DNA of 64,000 nucleotides. Origin: DASPWW01 sp963803425 (GTDB taxonomy: Bacteria; Actinomycetota; Thermoleophilia; Solirubrobacterales; 70-9). A program made the translations under genes and the position numbers. Shown piece after piece: positions 57,544 through 64,000 of the stretch; the stretch's first letter is position 1; each line of letters opens with the position of its first letter. The notes beneath the pieces were generated by a model. The model saw only the letters and a program-made list of their open reading frames with translations. It was not told where the DNA came from and made no database searches. Location: the NCBI GenBank assembly GCA_963803425.1, contig CAWDMA010000003.1, forward strand, positions 186,001 to 250,000, given 5' to 3'.

Positions 57544-59292
57544 TCAGTCTTCGAACAGGGCGTAGCCGTACTCGCCGCGCTTGTAGCCGAGCTTCGCGAT
57601 CGCCGACATCCGCTCGTCGTCGTTGTCGTCGATCTGGTCGAAGCGCCACCGGACCCGCTTCGCCGCGCGCGAGCAGAACGTCTCGGCTATGTAGCGCTCC
57701 TGGCCGGAGGGCTCCACCCCCTGGTGCTCGAAGATCGAGCTCACCCGCGACAGCACCGCGACCTGCGAGTAGATGTCGGCGAGCGCGTCCGCGAGCCGCT
57801 TGTGCTGGAAGCCGCGGTGGACGATCTCGCCTTTGTGCTCCCGGAGCAGCGACTCGCTCACCGATCGGAGCTGCTTGACCTGGTCGGAGACGGCGTCGGC
57901 GTGCGGCTTCAGCTCGGGGTGCGCCGTCGTGATCCGGTCCGGACGCACCTCACGCTGGATCCGCTCGCCGACGTACTCGATCAGCACCCCGACGGATCCG
58001 ATCGGGTCGCCGAGGTCGAGGTCCCCCATCTCCGACAGCCGCTCGCCGAGCGGCTTGATCCCCGACAGCGCGATGAACGAGCGCAGCACGTCGTTCGCCC
58101 CCTCGAATATCGGGAAGATCCGGATGTCGCGGAGGATCTTCTCGTACGGCTCCGTCCGCATGTAGCCCTCGCCGCCCTTCAGCTGCATGACGCGATTCGC
58201 GGCGTACCACAGGAACTCGGTGCCCGAGACCTTGCACGCCGCCGACTCAAGCGAGTAGTCGGGGACGCCGGCGTCGACGAGCCCGCAGGTCAGATACGCC
58301 ATCGACTCGAGCCCGAACAGGTAGGAGACCATCCATCCGATCTTGTCCTCGACCAGCTCCAGGTCGGCGAGCGGCGCGCCGAACTGGCGCCGCTCCTTGA
58401 CGTGGTCGATCGCGCGGTCGAGCAGCCCCTTGGTGGCGCCGACCGACCCGGTCCCGAGCCCGATCCGGCCGTTGTTGAGGATCGCCATCGCGATCCGGAA
58501 CCCCTCGCCGGGCTCGCCGAGCACCTTCTCGGGAGGCACCCGGACGTCCCTGAAGTACAGCCGCCGCAGGTCGTTGCCGCGCAGCCCCATCGTGTCGTAG
58601 CGCTCCCCGACCTCGAACCCCTTCATCCCCTTCTCCAGGATCAGCGCGATGTGGCGATCCCTCCCGTCCACCTCGCAGCGCGCGAAGGTGGTGAACACCG
58701 AGCCCACCTCGCCGTTTCCGATGTAGCGCTTCTCGCCGTTCAGCCGGTATGAGCCGTCCGGCTGCAGGACGGCGCGGGAGGTGATCTCGTAAGCGTCCGA
58801 GCCGGCGCCGGGCTCGGTCAGCGCGAACCCGGCCAGCCTCCGGCCCGCGGCGAGGTCGGGGAGGAAGCGCACCTTCTGCTCCTCGGTCCCGAACATCGTG
58901 ATCCCCTTGAACCCGATCGACTGATGCACGCCCATCACGATCGACAGCGTCGCGTCGATCTGGGCGAACGCCTCGAACACGCGCGCGTACCCGGTCTGGG
59001 TGAGGCCCTGGCCGCCGTACTCCTCCGGCACGTGCAGCCCGCACAGGCCGCGCTCGCCGAGCTCGCGGACGAGGTCGTCTCCGATCCACCGCTGCTCCTC
59101 GATCCGGCGCGGGTCGATCGACTCGGCGAGCTCGCGAAGCGACGCGATCAGGCCCCGGACCCGATCCTGCTCGGCGGGGTCGGGCTGCGGCCACGGGAAG
59201 GTGAGCTCCTCGTGGATCTCGCCGAGGAAGAGCGACTTGGCGAACGACGACACCGCTTCGGTGGCGGGCGGCTCCGGGGTCGCGGTCTCCAT
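57544..59292 (-). CDS. acyl-CoA dehydrogenase (very-long-chain/ACAD9-like)
   Basis: 582 residues, longer than the usual 380, with the extra C-terminal helical domain of very-long-chain enzymes. Core motifs: EEYGGQGLTQTGYARVFE, FALTEPGAGSDAYEI (FAD and acyl contact), KRYIGNGEVGSVF and RQFGAPLADLELVEDKI. The catalytic Glu is in IFPIFEGANDVLRSF. It introduces the alpha-beta double bond in long acyl-CoAs. Middle gene of the lhgO - acyl-CoA dehydrogenase - molybdo-enzyme run. Confidence 0.88.
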   Translation of the reverse strand: METATPEPPATEAVSSFAKSLFLGEIHEELTFPWPQPDPAEQDRVRGLIASLRELAESIDPRRIEEQRWIGDDLVRELGERGLCGLHVPEEYGGQGLTQTGYARVFEAFAQIDATLSIVMGVHQSIGFKGITMFGTEEQKVRFLPDLAAGRRLAGFALTEPGAGSDAYEITSRAVLQPDGSYRLNGEKRYIGNGEVGSVFTTFARCEVDGRDRHIALILEKGMKGFEVGERYDTMGLRGNDLRRLYFRDVRVPPEKVLGEPGEGFRIAMAILNNGRIGLGTGSVGATKGLLDRAIDHVKERRQFGAPLADLELVEDKIGWMVSYLFGLESMAYLTCGLVDAGVPDYSLESAACKVSGTEFLWYAANRVMQLKGGEGYMRTEPYEKILRDIRIFPIFEGANDVLRSFIALSGIKPLGERLSEMGDLDLGDPIGSVGVLIEYVGERIQREVRPDRITTAHPELKPHADAVSDQVKQLRSVSESLLREHKGEIVHRGFQHKRLADALADIYSQVAVLSRVSSIFEHQGVEPSGQERYIAETFCSRAAKRVRWRFDQIDDNDDERMSAIAKLGYKRGEYGYALFED

Positions 59293-59300
59293 CGGGTGCC

Positions 59301-60527
59301 TCAGCCGACTCCGGGATCGTCCTCGACCATGTCGGCGATTCTGGCACCAAGCGCGAGCGACGAGGTCGCCGCCGGGGACGGCGCGTTGCGGACGTGCAGG
59401 GCGCGCTCGGTGCGAGAGATGACGAAGTCGTCCACCAGAGCGCCATCGCGCCCGAGCGCCTGGGCGCGGACACCGGCGTGTCCGACGACGACATCTCCGG
59501 GGCGCAGCTCGGGGACGAAGCGGCGCAGCTCGGCGACGAAGCCGCGACGGCTGGCGGCGCGGTGGATCTCGCTCAGCCCGGCGCGCCAGTGGCGACGGGT
59601 CAGCCGCCACGTCCCGGGCCACGACAGGGTGGCGGCGAGGTCGCGCGGGACGACCCGGCGGAGGCGGTAGGCGTCGCGGGCGGCGACCATCATCGCCGAG
59701 GGGCCGGCCTCGACGGCGCCATCGAGCCCCCGGGTCAGGTGCATGCCGAGGAAGGGCAGCTCCGGATCCGGGACCGGGTAGATGCTGGTCCGGACGAGCC
59801 CGGCCCGCTCCGGGCGGAGTCGCACGTAAGCGCCGCGGAAGGGGACGATCCGGGGCTCCTGCGGGGCGCCGGCTGCTACGGCGAGCCGGTCCGACCACGC
59901 GCCCGCGCAGATCACGGCGGCCCGGGCGGTAGTCGACCCCCGCGCGTGGCCCAGCGCGATCCTCCCCGTGCGGGGCGTCAGCGTGCGTACGGCGCAGCCC
60001 GTCGACACCGTGCCGCCGGCCGCAGCGAGGTCGGCGGCGAACCCGCGGGCGACGGTGCCGAAGTCGACTGCGCCGGTGGCGGGGGAGTGGAGCGCCGCGA
60101 TCCCGGCGGCGTGCGGCTCTATCTCTCGGATCTCGTCGGCCCCGATCCGCCGCAGCCCCTCGACCCCGTTCGCGGTCCCGCGCCGGAGCAGCTCCTCGAG
60201 CCCGCCCAGCTCGCGCTCCTGTGTCGCGACGATCAGCTTCCCCGGCCGCTGTGCGCGGATCCCGCGCTCGGCGCAGTACGCGAACAGCGCCCGCCGGCCC
60301 GCCACGCACAGCTCCGCCTTCAGCGAGTCCGGCCGGTAGTAGATCCCGGCGTGGATCACGCCGCTGGAGTGGCCGGTCTGGTGAGTCGCGATCGCGTCCG
60401 CCGCCTCCAGCACCGCCACCGAGGCGTCCGGGTGGCGGAGCGCCAGCTCGCGCGCGACCGCGAGCCCGACGATCCCGGCGCCGACGACGGCGATGTCGCA
60501 CTCGCGGGGCGGCTCGGTCGGCTGCAT
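59301..60527 (-). CDS. lhgO: L-2-hydroxyglutarate oxidase
   Basis: 408 residues from ATG at 60527. The FAD site is DIAVVGAGIVGLAVARELALRHP, followed by THQTGHSSGVIHAGIYYRPDSLKAELCVAGRRALFAYC, which is diagnostic of LhgO. PFRGAYVRLRPE and the final VRNAPSPAATSSLALGARIADMV complete the family pattern. It oxidises L-2-hydroxyglutarate to 2-oxoglutarate, passing electrons to the membrane pool. TACGAT lies 8 bases upstream, suggesting a leaderless mRNA. Confidence 0.88.
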   Translation of the reverse strand: MQPTEPPRECDIAVVGAGIVGLAVARELALRHPDASVAVLEAADAIATHQTGHSSGVIHAGIYYRPDSLKAELCVAGRRALFAYCAERGIRAQRPGKLIVATQERELGGLEELLRRGTANGVEGLRRIGADEIREIEPHAAGIAALHSPATGAVDFGTVARGFAADLAAAGGTVSTGCAVRTLTPRTGRIALGHARGSTTARAAVICAGAWSDRLAVAAGAPQEPRIVPFRGAYVRLRPERAGLVRTSIYPVPDPELPFLGMHLTRGLDGAVEAGPSAMMVAARDAYRLRRVVPRDLAATLSWPGTWRLTRRHWRAGLSEIHRAASRRGFVAELRRFVPELRPGDVVVGHAGVRAQALGRDGALVDDFVISRTERALHVRNAPSPAATSSLALGARIADMVEDDPGVG

Positions 60528-60535
60528 CGGGGGCG

Positions 60536-60560
60536 ATCGTACGGAGGCGGGGGCTAGGAT
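60536..60560. promoter_or_regulatory. divergent leaderless -10 boxes (lhgO and ligase)
   Basis: TACGAT on the minus strand (60541-60536) lies 8 bases before the lhgO ATG. TAGGAT on the plus strand (60555-60560) lies 7 bases before the ligase GTG at 60568. The start codons are 40 bases apart. Confidence 0.5.
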
Positions 60561-60567
60561 CGCCGGC

Positions 60568-61518
60568 GTGGCGCTCCCCCTGAAGCCGCCCGTCGATCCG
60601 CAGCTGGCGCTCTCGCGGAAGACGCTCCCGGAGGGCGAGGAGTGGGTGTACGAGCCGAAGTACGACGGGTTCAGGGCGCTCGCGTTCGTGGACGGCGACG
60701 AGGTCTTCCTGCAGTCGCGCAACGGCCGTCCCCTGTTGCGCTACTTCCCGGAGCTCGAGTGGCCGCGGGGCCGCTACGTGCTCGACGGCGAGCTGGTGAT
60801 TCTCGACGACGACGGCCGCGAGGTGTTCGACGCGCTCCAGAACCGGCTGCACCCGGCGGAGTCGCGGGTGAGGATGCTGGCCGAGCAGACCCCGGCGCTG
60901 TTCCGGGCGTTCGACCTGCTCGCCCGCGACCGCTCCAAGCTCGTCGCGAAGCCGTTCTCGGAGCGCCGCGAGGCGCTCCAGAAGCTGATCGGGAAGGGGA
61001 AGGGGTCGGTCGAGGTGACGCCGCTGACGGCCTCGGTCGACGAGGCGCAGCCGTGGCTGCAGGGCGGCGAGGGCGTGATCGCGAAGCAGCGCGAGGCGCG
61101 CTACCGCCCCGGCGAGCGCAAGGGGATGGTGAAGGTGAAGCGGGTGCGGACGATCGACGCCGTGGTCGCCGGGTGGCGCCCCGGGAAGGAGGAGGGGACG
61201 GTCGGGTCGCTGATGCTGGGTCTGTATGACAAGCACGGCGAGCTCCGGGTGATCGGCCACACCTCCGGCCTGAAGGCGGCCGAGAAGCGCGCGCTGCGTG
61301 CCGAGCTCGAGCCCTACGAGACCGGGGAGCGCGGCTCGGCGGACCCGAGCCGGTGGAGCGCCGACCGCGATCTGGAGTGGGTCAGCCTCCGCCCCGAGCT
61401 GGTCGTCGAGGTGAGCTTCGACCACGTCAGCGCCGGCCGGATCCGGCACGGGGCGAAGATCCTGCGGTGGCGCGAGGACCGCGATCCGCAGAGCTGCGCG
61501 CTGGACCAGCTTGTGTGA
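60568..61518 (+). CDS. ATP-dependent DNA ligase (LigC-like)
   Basis: 316 residues from GTG at 60568, 7 bases after a TAGGAT box. The nucleotidyltransferase motif I is EPKYDGFRAL with the AMP-accepting Lys. Motif III region is YVLDGELVILDD, motif IV GGEGVIAKQREARY, motif V MVKVKRVRT followed by DAVVAGWRPGKEEGTVGSLMLGLYD of the OB domain. It is a stand-alone ligase without primase or nuclease domains, for gap or break repair in the actinobacterial LigC style. Confidence 0.88.
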   Translation: MALPLKPPVDPQLALSRKTLPEGEEWVYEPKYDGFRALAFVDGDEVFLQSRNGRPLLRYFPELEWPRGRYVLDGELVILDDDGREVFDALQNRLHPAESRVRMLAEQTPALFRAFDLLARDRSKLVAKPFSERREALQKLIGKGKGSVEVTPLTASVDEAQPWLQGGEGVIAKQREARYRPGERKGMVKVKRVRTIDAVVAGWRPGKEEGTVGSLMLGLYDKHGELRVIGHTSGLKAAEKRALRAELEPYETGERGSADPSRWSADRDLEWVSLRPELVVEVSFDHVSAGRIRHGAKILRWREDRDPQSCALDQLV

Positions 61519-61536
61519 GATGATGCTTACCAACTG

Positions 61537-62364
61537 ATGAGCATCGGTTGGTACAGGGGATATGGGAGCCGGGCCCGCAGGTTCGGGTTGGGTGCGTGCG
61601 CGGTCGGTGTGGCGCTCGCGGTCGCTCCAGCCGCCGCCAGCGCTGAGCTGACGGTGAGTATGAGCGGGCCTCACGGGCCGGTCCCGAAGGGGGATACGGC
61701 GACCTACACCGCCACGGTCACCAATACCAACGACCCATCGTCCCTCTTCCCGGAGGAGCATGGAGTCCTCCTCGAACTGAGCCAGCTAAGGGTTATCGGC
61801 GACCGGCCTGTACAGAATCCGTACGGGAAGTCCAGCACCACCAGGGGCACCTGTACGCCGATGGACTATCCGAGCAAGTTCGGCCCCTACCATGCCCTCG
61901 ACTGCGCGCTCGGGACCCTGGCGCCCGGGGCGACGGCGAAGGTGACCGCGGGCGTCCAGATAAACGAGTCGATGAGACACAGCGCCTACTCGGTCAGCAA
62001 CGGGGCCGAGGACACGGTTGTCACCTACGTCAGCGCCCCTCCCGAGATCTCGGGGTCGAAGAAGCTCAAGATCAAGGGCCTTCCTGATGGCTGCGCGAGC
62101 CAGCCGTTCAAGCTGAAGGTGCGCGCCAAGGGCGCGAAGAAGCTCACCGGCCGGATCGATGGACCCCGGAGCGCGGACGGCAAGCCCGTGGCGTTCGGTA
62201 TCGGGGGGTCCGACAAGCTCAAGGGCGGCAAGGGCGGCAAGCTGAAGCACCGTGTCGCTACCGACGAGCTGGAGCCGGATCTGTACTACGAGATCGCGCT
62301 CAAGGCCAAGTACAAGCACGGCCCAAAGCAGAAGGCGACGGCGCTGTTCCAGGTCTGCGCGTAG
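61537..62364 (+). CDS. secreted Ig-like (DUF11-type) protein, tandem copy 1
   Basis: 275 residues. The signal peptide (GLGACAVGVALAVAPAAASA) is nearly identical in both copies. A DUF11-like domain with TATYTATVTN follows, four cysteines (GTCTPM, LDCALG, GCASQP, VCA) and a C-terminal beta module (KLKIKGLPDGCASQPFKLKV). The KAKYKHGPKQKATALFQVCA ending is shared with copy 2. Its lysine-rich composition resembles the other secreted proteins here. Function unknown. Confidence 0.7.
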   Translation: MSIGWYRGYGSRARRFGLGACAVGVALAVAPAAASAELTVSMSGPHGPVPKGDTATYTATVTNTNDPSSLFPEEHGVLLELSQLRVIGDRPVQNPYGKSSTTRGTCTPMDYPSKFGPYHALDCALGTLAPGATAKVTAGVQINESMRHSAYSVSNGAEDTVVTYVSAPPEISGSKKLKIKGLPDGCASQPFKLKVRAKGAKKLTGRIDGPRSADGKPVAFGIGGSDKLKGGKGGKLKHRVATDELEPDLYYEIALKAKYKHGPKQKATALFQVCA

Positions 62365-62543
62365 CCGCCGCGGCCGCCGGCTGACGGGACCCGTCGAGGC
62401 TGGGCGGCGCGGGTCGCAATCCGGCCGTGGGGATCGCGCCACGGCGTCACCTACGTCGACAAGCGCCCCAGGCATGGCGATGACGGGCTCGCCGTTACCG
62501 GCACGCTGGGCCAGCTTGTGTGAGATGATGCTTGCGAGTGGGT

Positions 62544-63362
62544 ATGAGCGTCGGTAGGTACAGGGGATATGGGAGCCGGGCCCGCAGGTTCGGGTTGGGT
62601 GCGTGCGCGGCCGGTTTGGCGCTCGCGGTCGCCCCAGCCGCCGCGAGCGCTGAGGTGTCCGTGAGCCTGAGCGGGCCGCAGGGGCCGATCCTGAAGGGCG
62701 AGACGGCCAAGTACACGGCCACGGTCACGAACGACGACCCGTTCGTGCAGCCCGACCTCAGACTGCTGCTCGGCTCGTACCGGGTCGGCACCGACCGGCC
62801 GGCGCCCAACCCCTACACGGAGTTCAGCTCGACCCCGGGCAGCTGCGCGCGGGAGGACTTCCCGTCGAAGTTCGGGACCTACTACAGCCTCAACTGCGGG
62901 ATCGGGACGCTGGCGCCGGGGGCGAGCGCGCGGGTCACGGCGACCGCCCAGATCAACGAGTCGATGCGCCAGTGGGCGGATGTCGAGCCGGGCGACGGTC
63001 GCGACGAGCTCGTCACCTACGTGAGCGCGCCCCCGACGATCGAGGGGTCGACGAAGCTGAAGCTGAAGGGGTTGCCCGACGGTTGCGCGAGCGACGCGTT
63101 CAAGCTGAAGGTGAAGGCGAAGGGCGCGAAGAAGATCACCGGCCGTGTCGACGGCCCCCGGTTCGCCGACGGCAAGCCCGCCACCCAGTTCGTCGAGGAG
63201 GGCGGCTCCGACAAGCTGAAGCCGGCGAAGAAGGGCAAGCTGAAGGCCAAGATCGCCGTCGACGGGCTGGAGCCGGACCTGTACTACGAGATCGACCTGA
63301 AGGCCAAGTACAAGCACGGGCCGAAGCAGAAGACGACGATCCTGTTCCAGGTCTGCGCGTAG
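62544..63362 (+). CDS. secreted Ig-like (DUF11-type) protein, tandem copy 2
   Basis: 272 residues from ATG at 62544, aligned with the start of copy 1 (MSVGRYRGYGSRARR against MSIGWYRGYGSRARR). It has the same architecture and cysteine positions. The region after the signal peptide differs more than the signal peptide and C-terminus, so the copies have been diverging or partly converting. The 5' and 3' flanks are also duplicated. Confidence 0.7.
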   Translation: MSVGRYRGYGSRARRFGLGACAAGLALAVAPAAASAEVSVSLSGPQGPILKGETAKYTATVTNDDPFVQPDLRLLLGSYRVGTDRPAPNPYTEFSSTPGSCAREDFPSKFGTYYSLNCGIGTLAPGASARVTATAQINESMRQWADVEPGDGRDELVTYVSAPPTIEGSTKLKLKGLPDGCASDAFKLKVKAKGAKKITGRVDGPRFADGKPATQFVEEGGSDKLKPAKKGKLKAKIAVDGLEPDLYYEIDLKAKYKHGPKQKTTILFQVCA

Positions 63363-63424
63363 CCGCCGCGGCCGCCGGCTGACGCCACCCGTCGAGGCTG
63401 GGCGGCGCGCGCCACAATCCGGCC

Positions 63425-64000
63425 GTGGGGGATCTGCAGATCTTCATCGCGGCGCTGTTCGTCGCGGCGGCGGTCCTGAACGCGCTCGCCAACCGGATCC
63501 ACGTGCCCTACCCGGTCCCGCTGGTGATCGGCGGGCTGCTGCTGGGGCTGGTCCCGGGCATCCCGACCGTCGAGCTCGACCCGGACCTGGTCCTGCTCGT
63601 GTTCCTGCCCCCGCTGCTGTACGCGGCCGCCTTCTTCGCGGACCTGCGGGCGCTGCGCGCAGATGCCCGGGTGATCTCCCTGTCCGCGATCGGGCTGGTG
63701 CTGGCGACGGCGGGGGTGGTGGCCGTGGTCGGGCACGCGCTGCTCGATCTGAGCTGGCCGATGTCTTTCGTGCTCGGTGCGATCGTCTCGCCGACCGACC
63801 CCGCGGCTGCCACCGCGATCCTGCGGAGGGTCGGCGCGCCGCGTCGGCTCGTCGACATCCTCGAGGGCGAGAGCCTGTTCAACGACGCGACCGCGCTGCT
63901 CGCGTACAAGGTGGCCCTCGCGGCGGCGGTCGGCGAGAGCGTGTCGGCCGAGCACACGGTGCTCGAGTTCGTCTGGGAAGCCGCCGGGGGAGTCGCGATC
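63425..64000 (+). CDS. Na+/H+ antiporter (CPA1/NhaP type), 5' part
   Basis: 192 codons from GTG at 63425 to the window edge; the gene continues outside. The first helices (IFIAALFVAAAVLNALANRI, PLVIGGLLLGLVPG, DLVLLVFLPPLLYAAAFF) and the CPA1 hallmark VLGAIVSPTDPAAATAILRRVGAPRRL with ILEGESLFNDATALLAYKVA are unmistakable. The Asp pairs in SPTDP and FNDAT are the ion-binding positions. It exchanges sodium or potassium for protons across the membrane. Confidence 0.88.
   Translation, partial: MGDLQIFIAALFVAAAVLNALANRIHVPYPVPLVIGGLLLGLVPGIPTVELDPDLVLLVFLPPLLYAAAFFADLRALRADARVISLSAIGLVLATAGVVAVVGHALLDLSWPMSFVLGAIVSPTDPAAATAILRRVGAPRRLVDILEGESLFNDATALLAYKVALAAAVGESVSAEHTVLEFVWEAAGGVAI

Larger units (their letters stand above)
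61496..63435. repeat. tandem duplication of about 1 kb
   Basis: Copy 1 spans about 61496-62435 and copy 2 about 62501-63435, offset by about 1005 bases. Each copy starts in the last codons of the ligase gene (CTGG[A/G]CCAGCTTGTGTGA). Each continues through one secreted-protein gene and ends at the first codons of the antiporter gene (CAATCCGGCCGTGGGG). The middle junction therefore keeps an antiporter 5' scrap and a ligase 3' scrap. Confidence 0.85.

Noticed and set aside
59293..61761. Long N-terminal extension of the acyl-CoA dehydrogenase frame
   Set aside because: The frame stays open upstream of 59292 only by base composition, across lhgO and the ligase on the other strand. The ATG at 59292 gives the normal N-terminus.

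Overview
The window is one continuous stretch of GC-rich (roughly 70% by eye) actinobacterial chromosome, dense with genes on both strands and with many 4-base start/stop overlaps (GTGA, ATGA, TGATG). Gene content points to class Thermoleophilia (Solirubrobacterales/Gaiellales-like): secreted seven-repeat SPDG propellers with C-terminal 'FEC..DG...DAAGN' modules and KKKK tails, an actinobacterial mIHF-like protein, a HemQ/chlorite-dismutase-like protein, a holin-like/DUF3618 envelope cluster, and many genes with no Shine-Dalgarno site but a TANNNT box 6-9 bases before the start codon. No rRNA, tRNA, CRISPR array, insertion sequence or prophage was seen.

Layout. 1-600: 3' end of an unidentified gene and a doubtful small ORF. 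594-6209 (-): three paralogous secreted propeller proteins, the third cut short. 6371-9120: nitrilase-type amidase, TetR regulator and alpha/beta hydrolase behind a palindromic operator. 9117-9993: three overlapping small envelope genes. 9997-13275: secreted and membrane proteins, DegV, an SDR and a thioredoxin-fold protein. 13309-16551: Fe-S/heme/redox block (IscA-type carrier convergent with hemQ-fprA-bolA-grx4). 16650-21335: a glycosyltransferase-flippase fusion and MetE. 21340-25904: aldehyde dehydrogenase, soluble sugar dehydrogenase, a broken relative of the latter, and a lipoprotein. 26020-32190: MlaE-MlaE-MlaF lipid-type ABC transporter, RND exporter and thioredoxin-fold protein. 32255-34336: a frameshifted B3/B4-domain gene, two conserved small proteins and an mIHF paralogue with its own sigma70-type promoter. 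34626-37110: a divergent alpha-oxoamine synthase/GNAT pair that resembles the first two steps of bacterial ceramide synthesis. 37223-41228: DNA glycosylase and a thiamine-precursor ABC operon under a TPP riboswitch. 41226-43585: MoxR ATPase and VWA protein. 43606-48604: PPK2 kinase, a long coiled-coil protein, PAS plus metallo-beta-lactamase pair, DUF5679 and rhodanese. 48678-53658: thiolase, drug-type ABC exporter with a divergent MarR regulator, DUF167 and an NTF2-like protein. 53672-55250: alpha/beta hydrolase and divergent TetR around twin operators. 55271-60527 (-): molybdopterin oxidoreductase, very-long-chain-type acyl-CoA dehydrogenase and L-2-hydroxyglutarate oxidase. 60568-64000: ATP-dependent DNA ligase, a tandemly duplicated secreted protein and the start of a Na+/H+ antiporter.

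The strongest undescribed signal is a small dispersed element. A conserved 19-20 base core (central CTCCGCTTCGCGTCCG) occurs at four loci, each time enclosed by an 8-9 bp inverted repeat of unrelated sequence. One copy lies in frame inside the moxR coding region. Other notable items: the leaderless TANNNT start pattern, including stop codons that double as -10 boxes; twin TetR operators; and a tandem gene duplication whose junction keeps scraps of both neighbouring genes.
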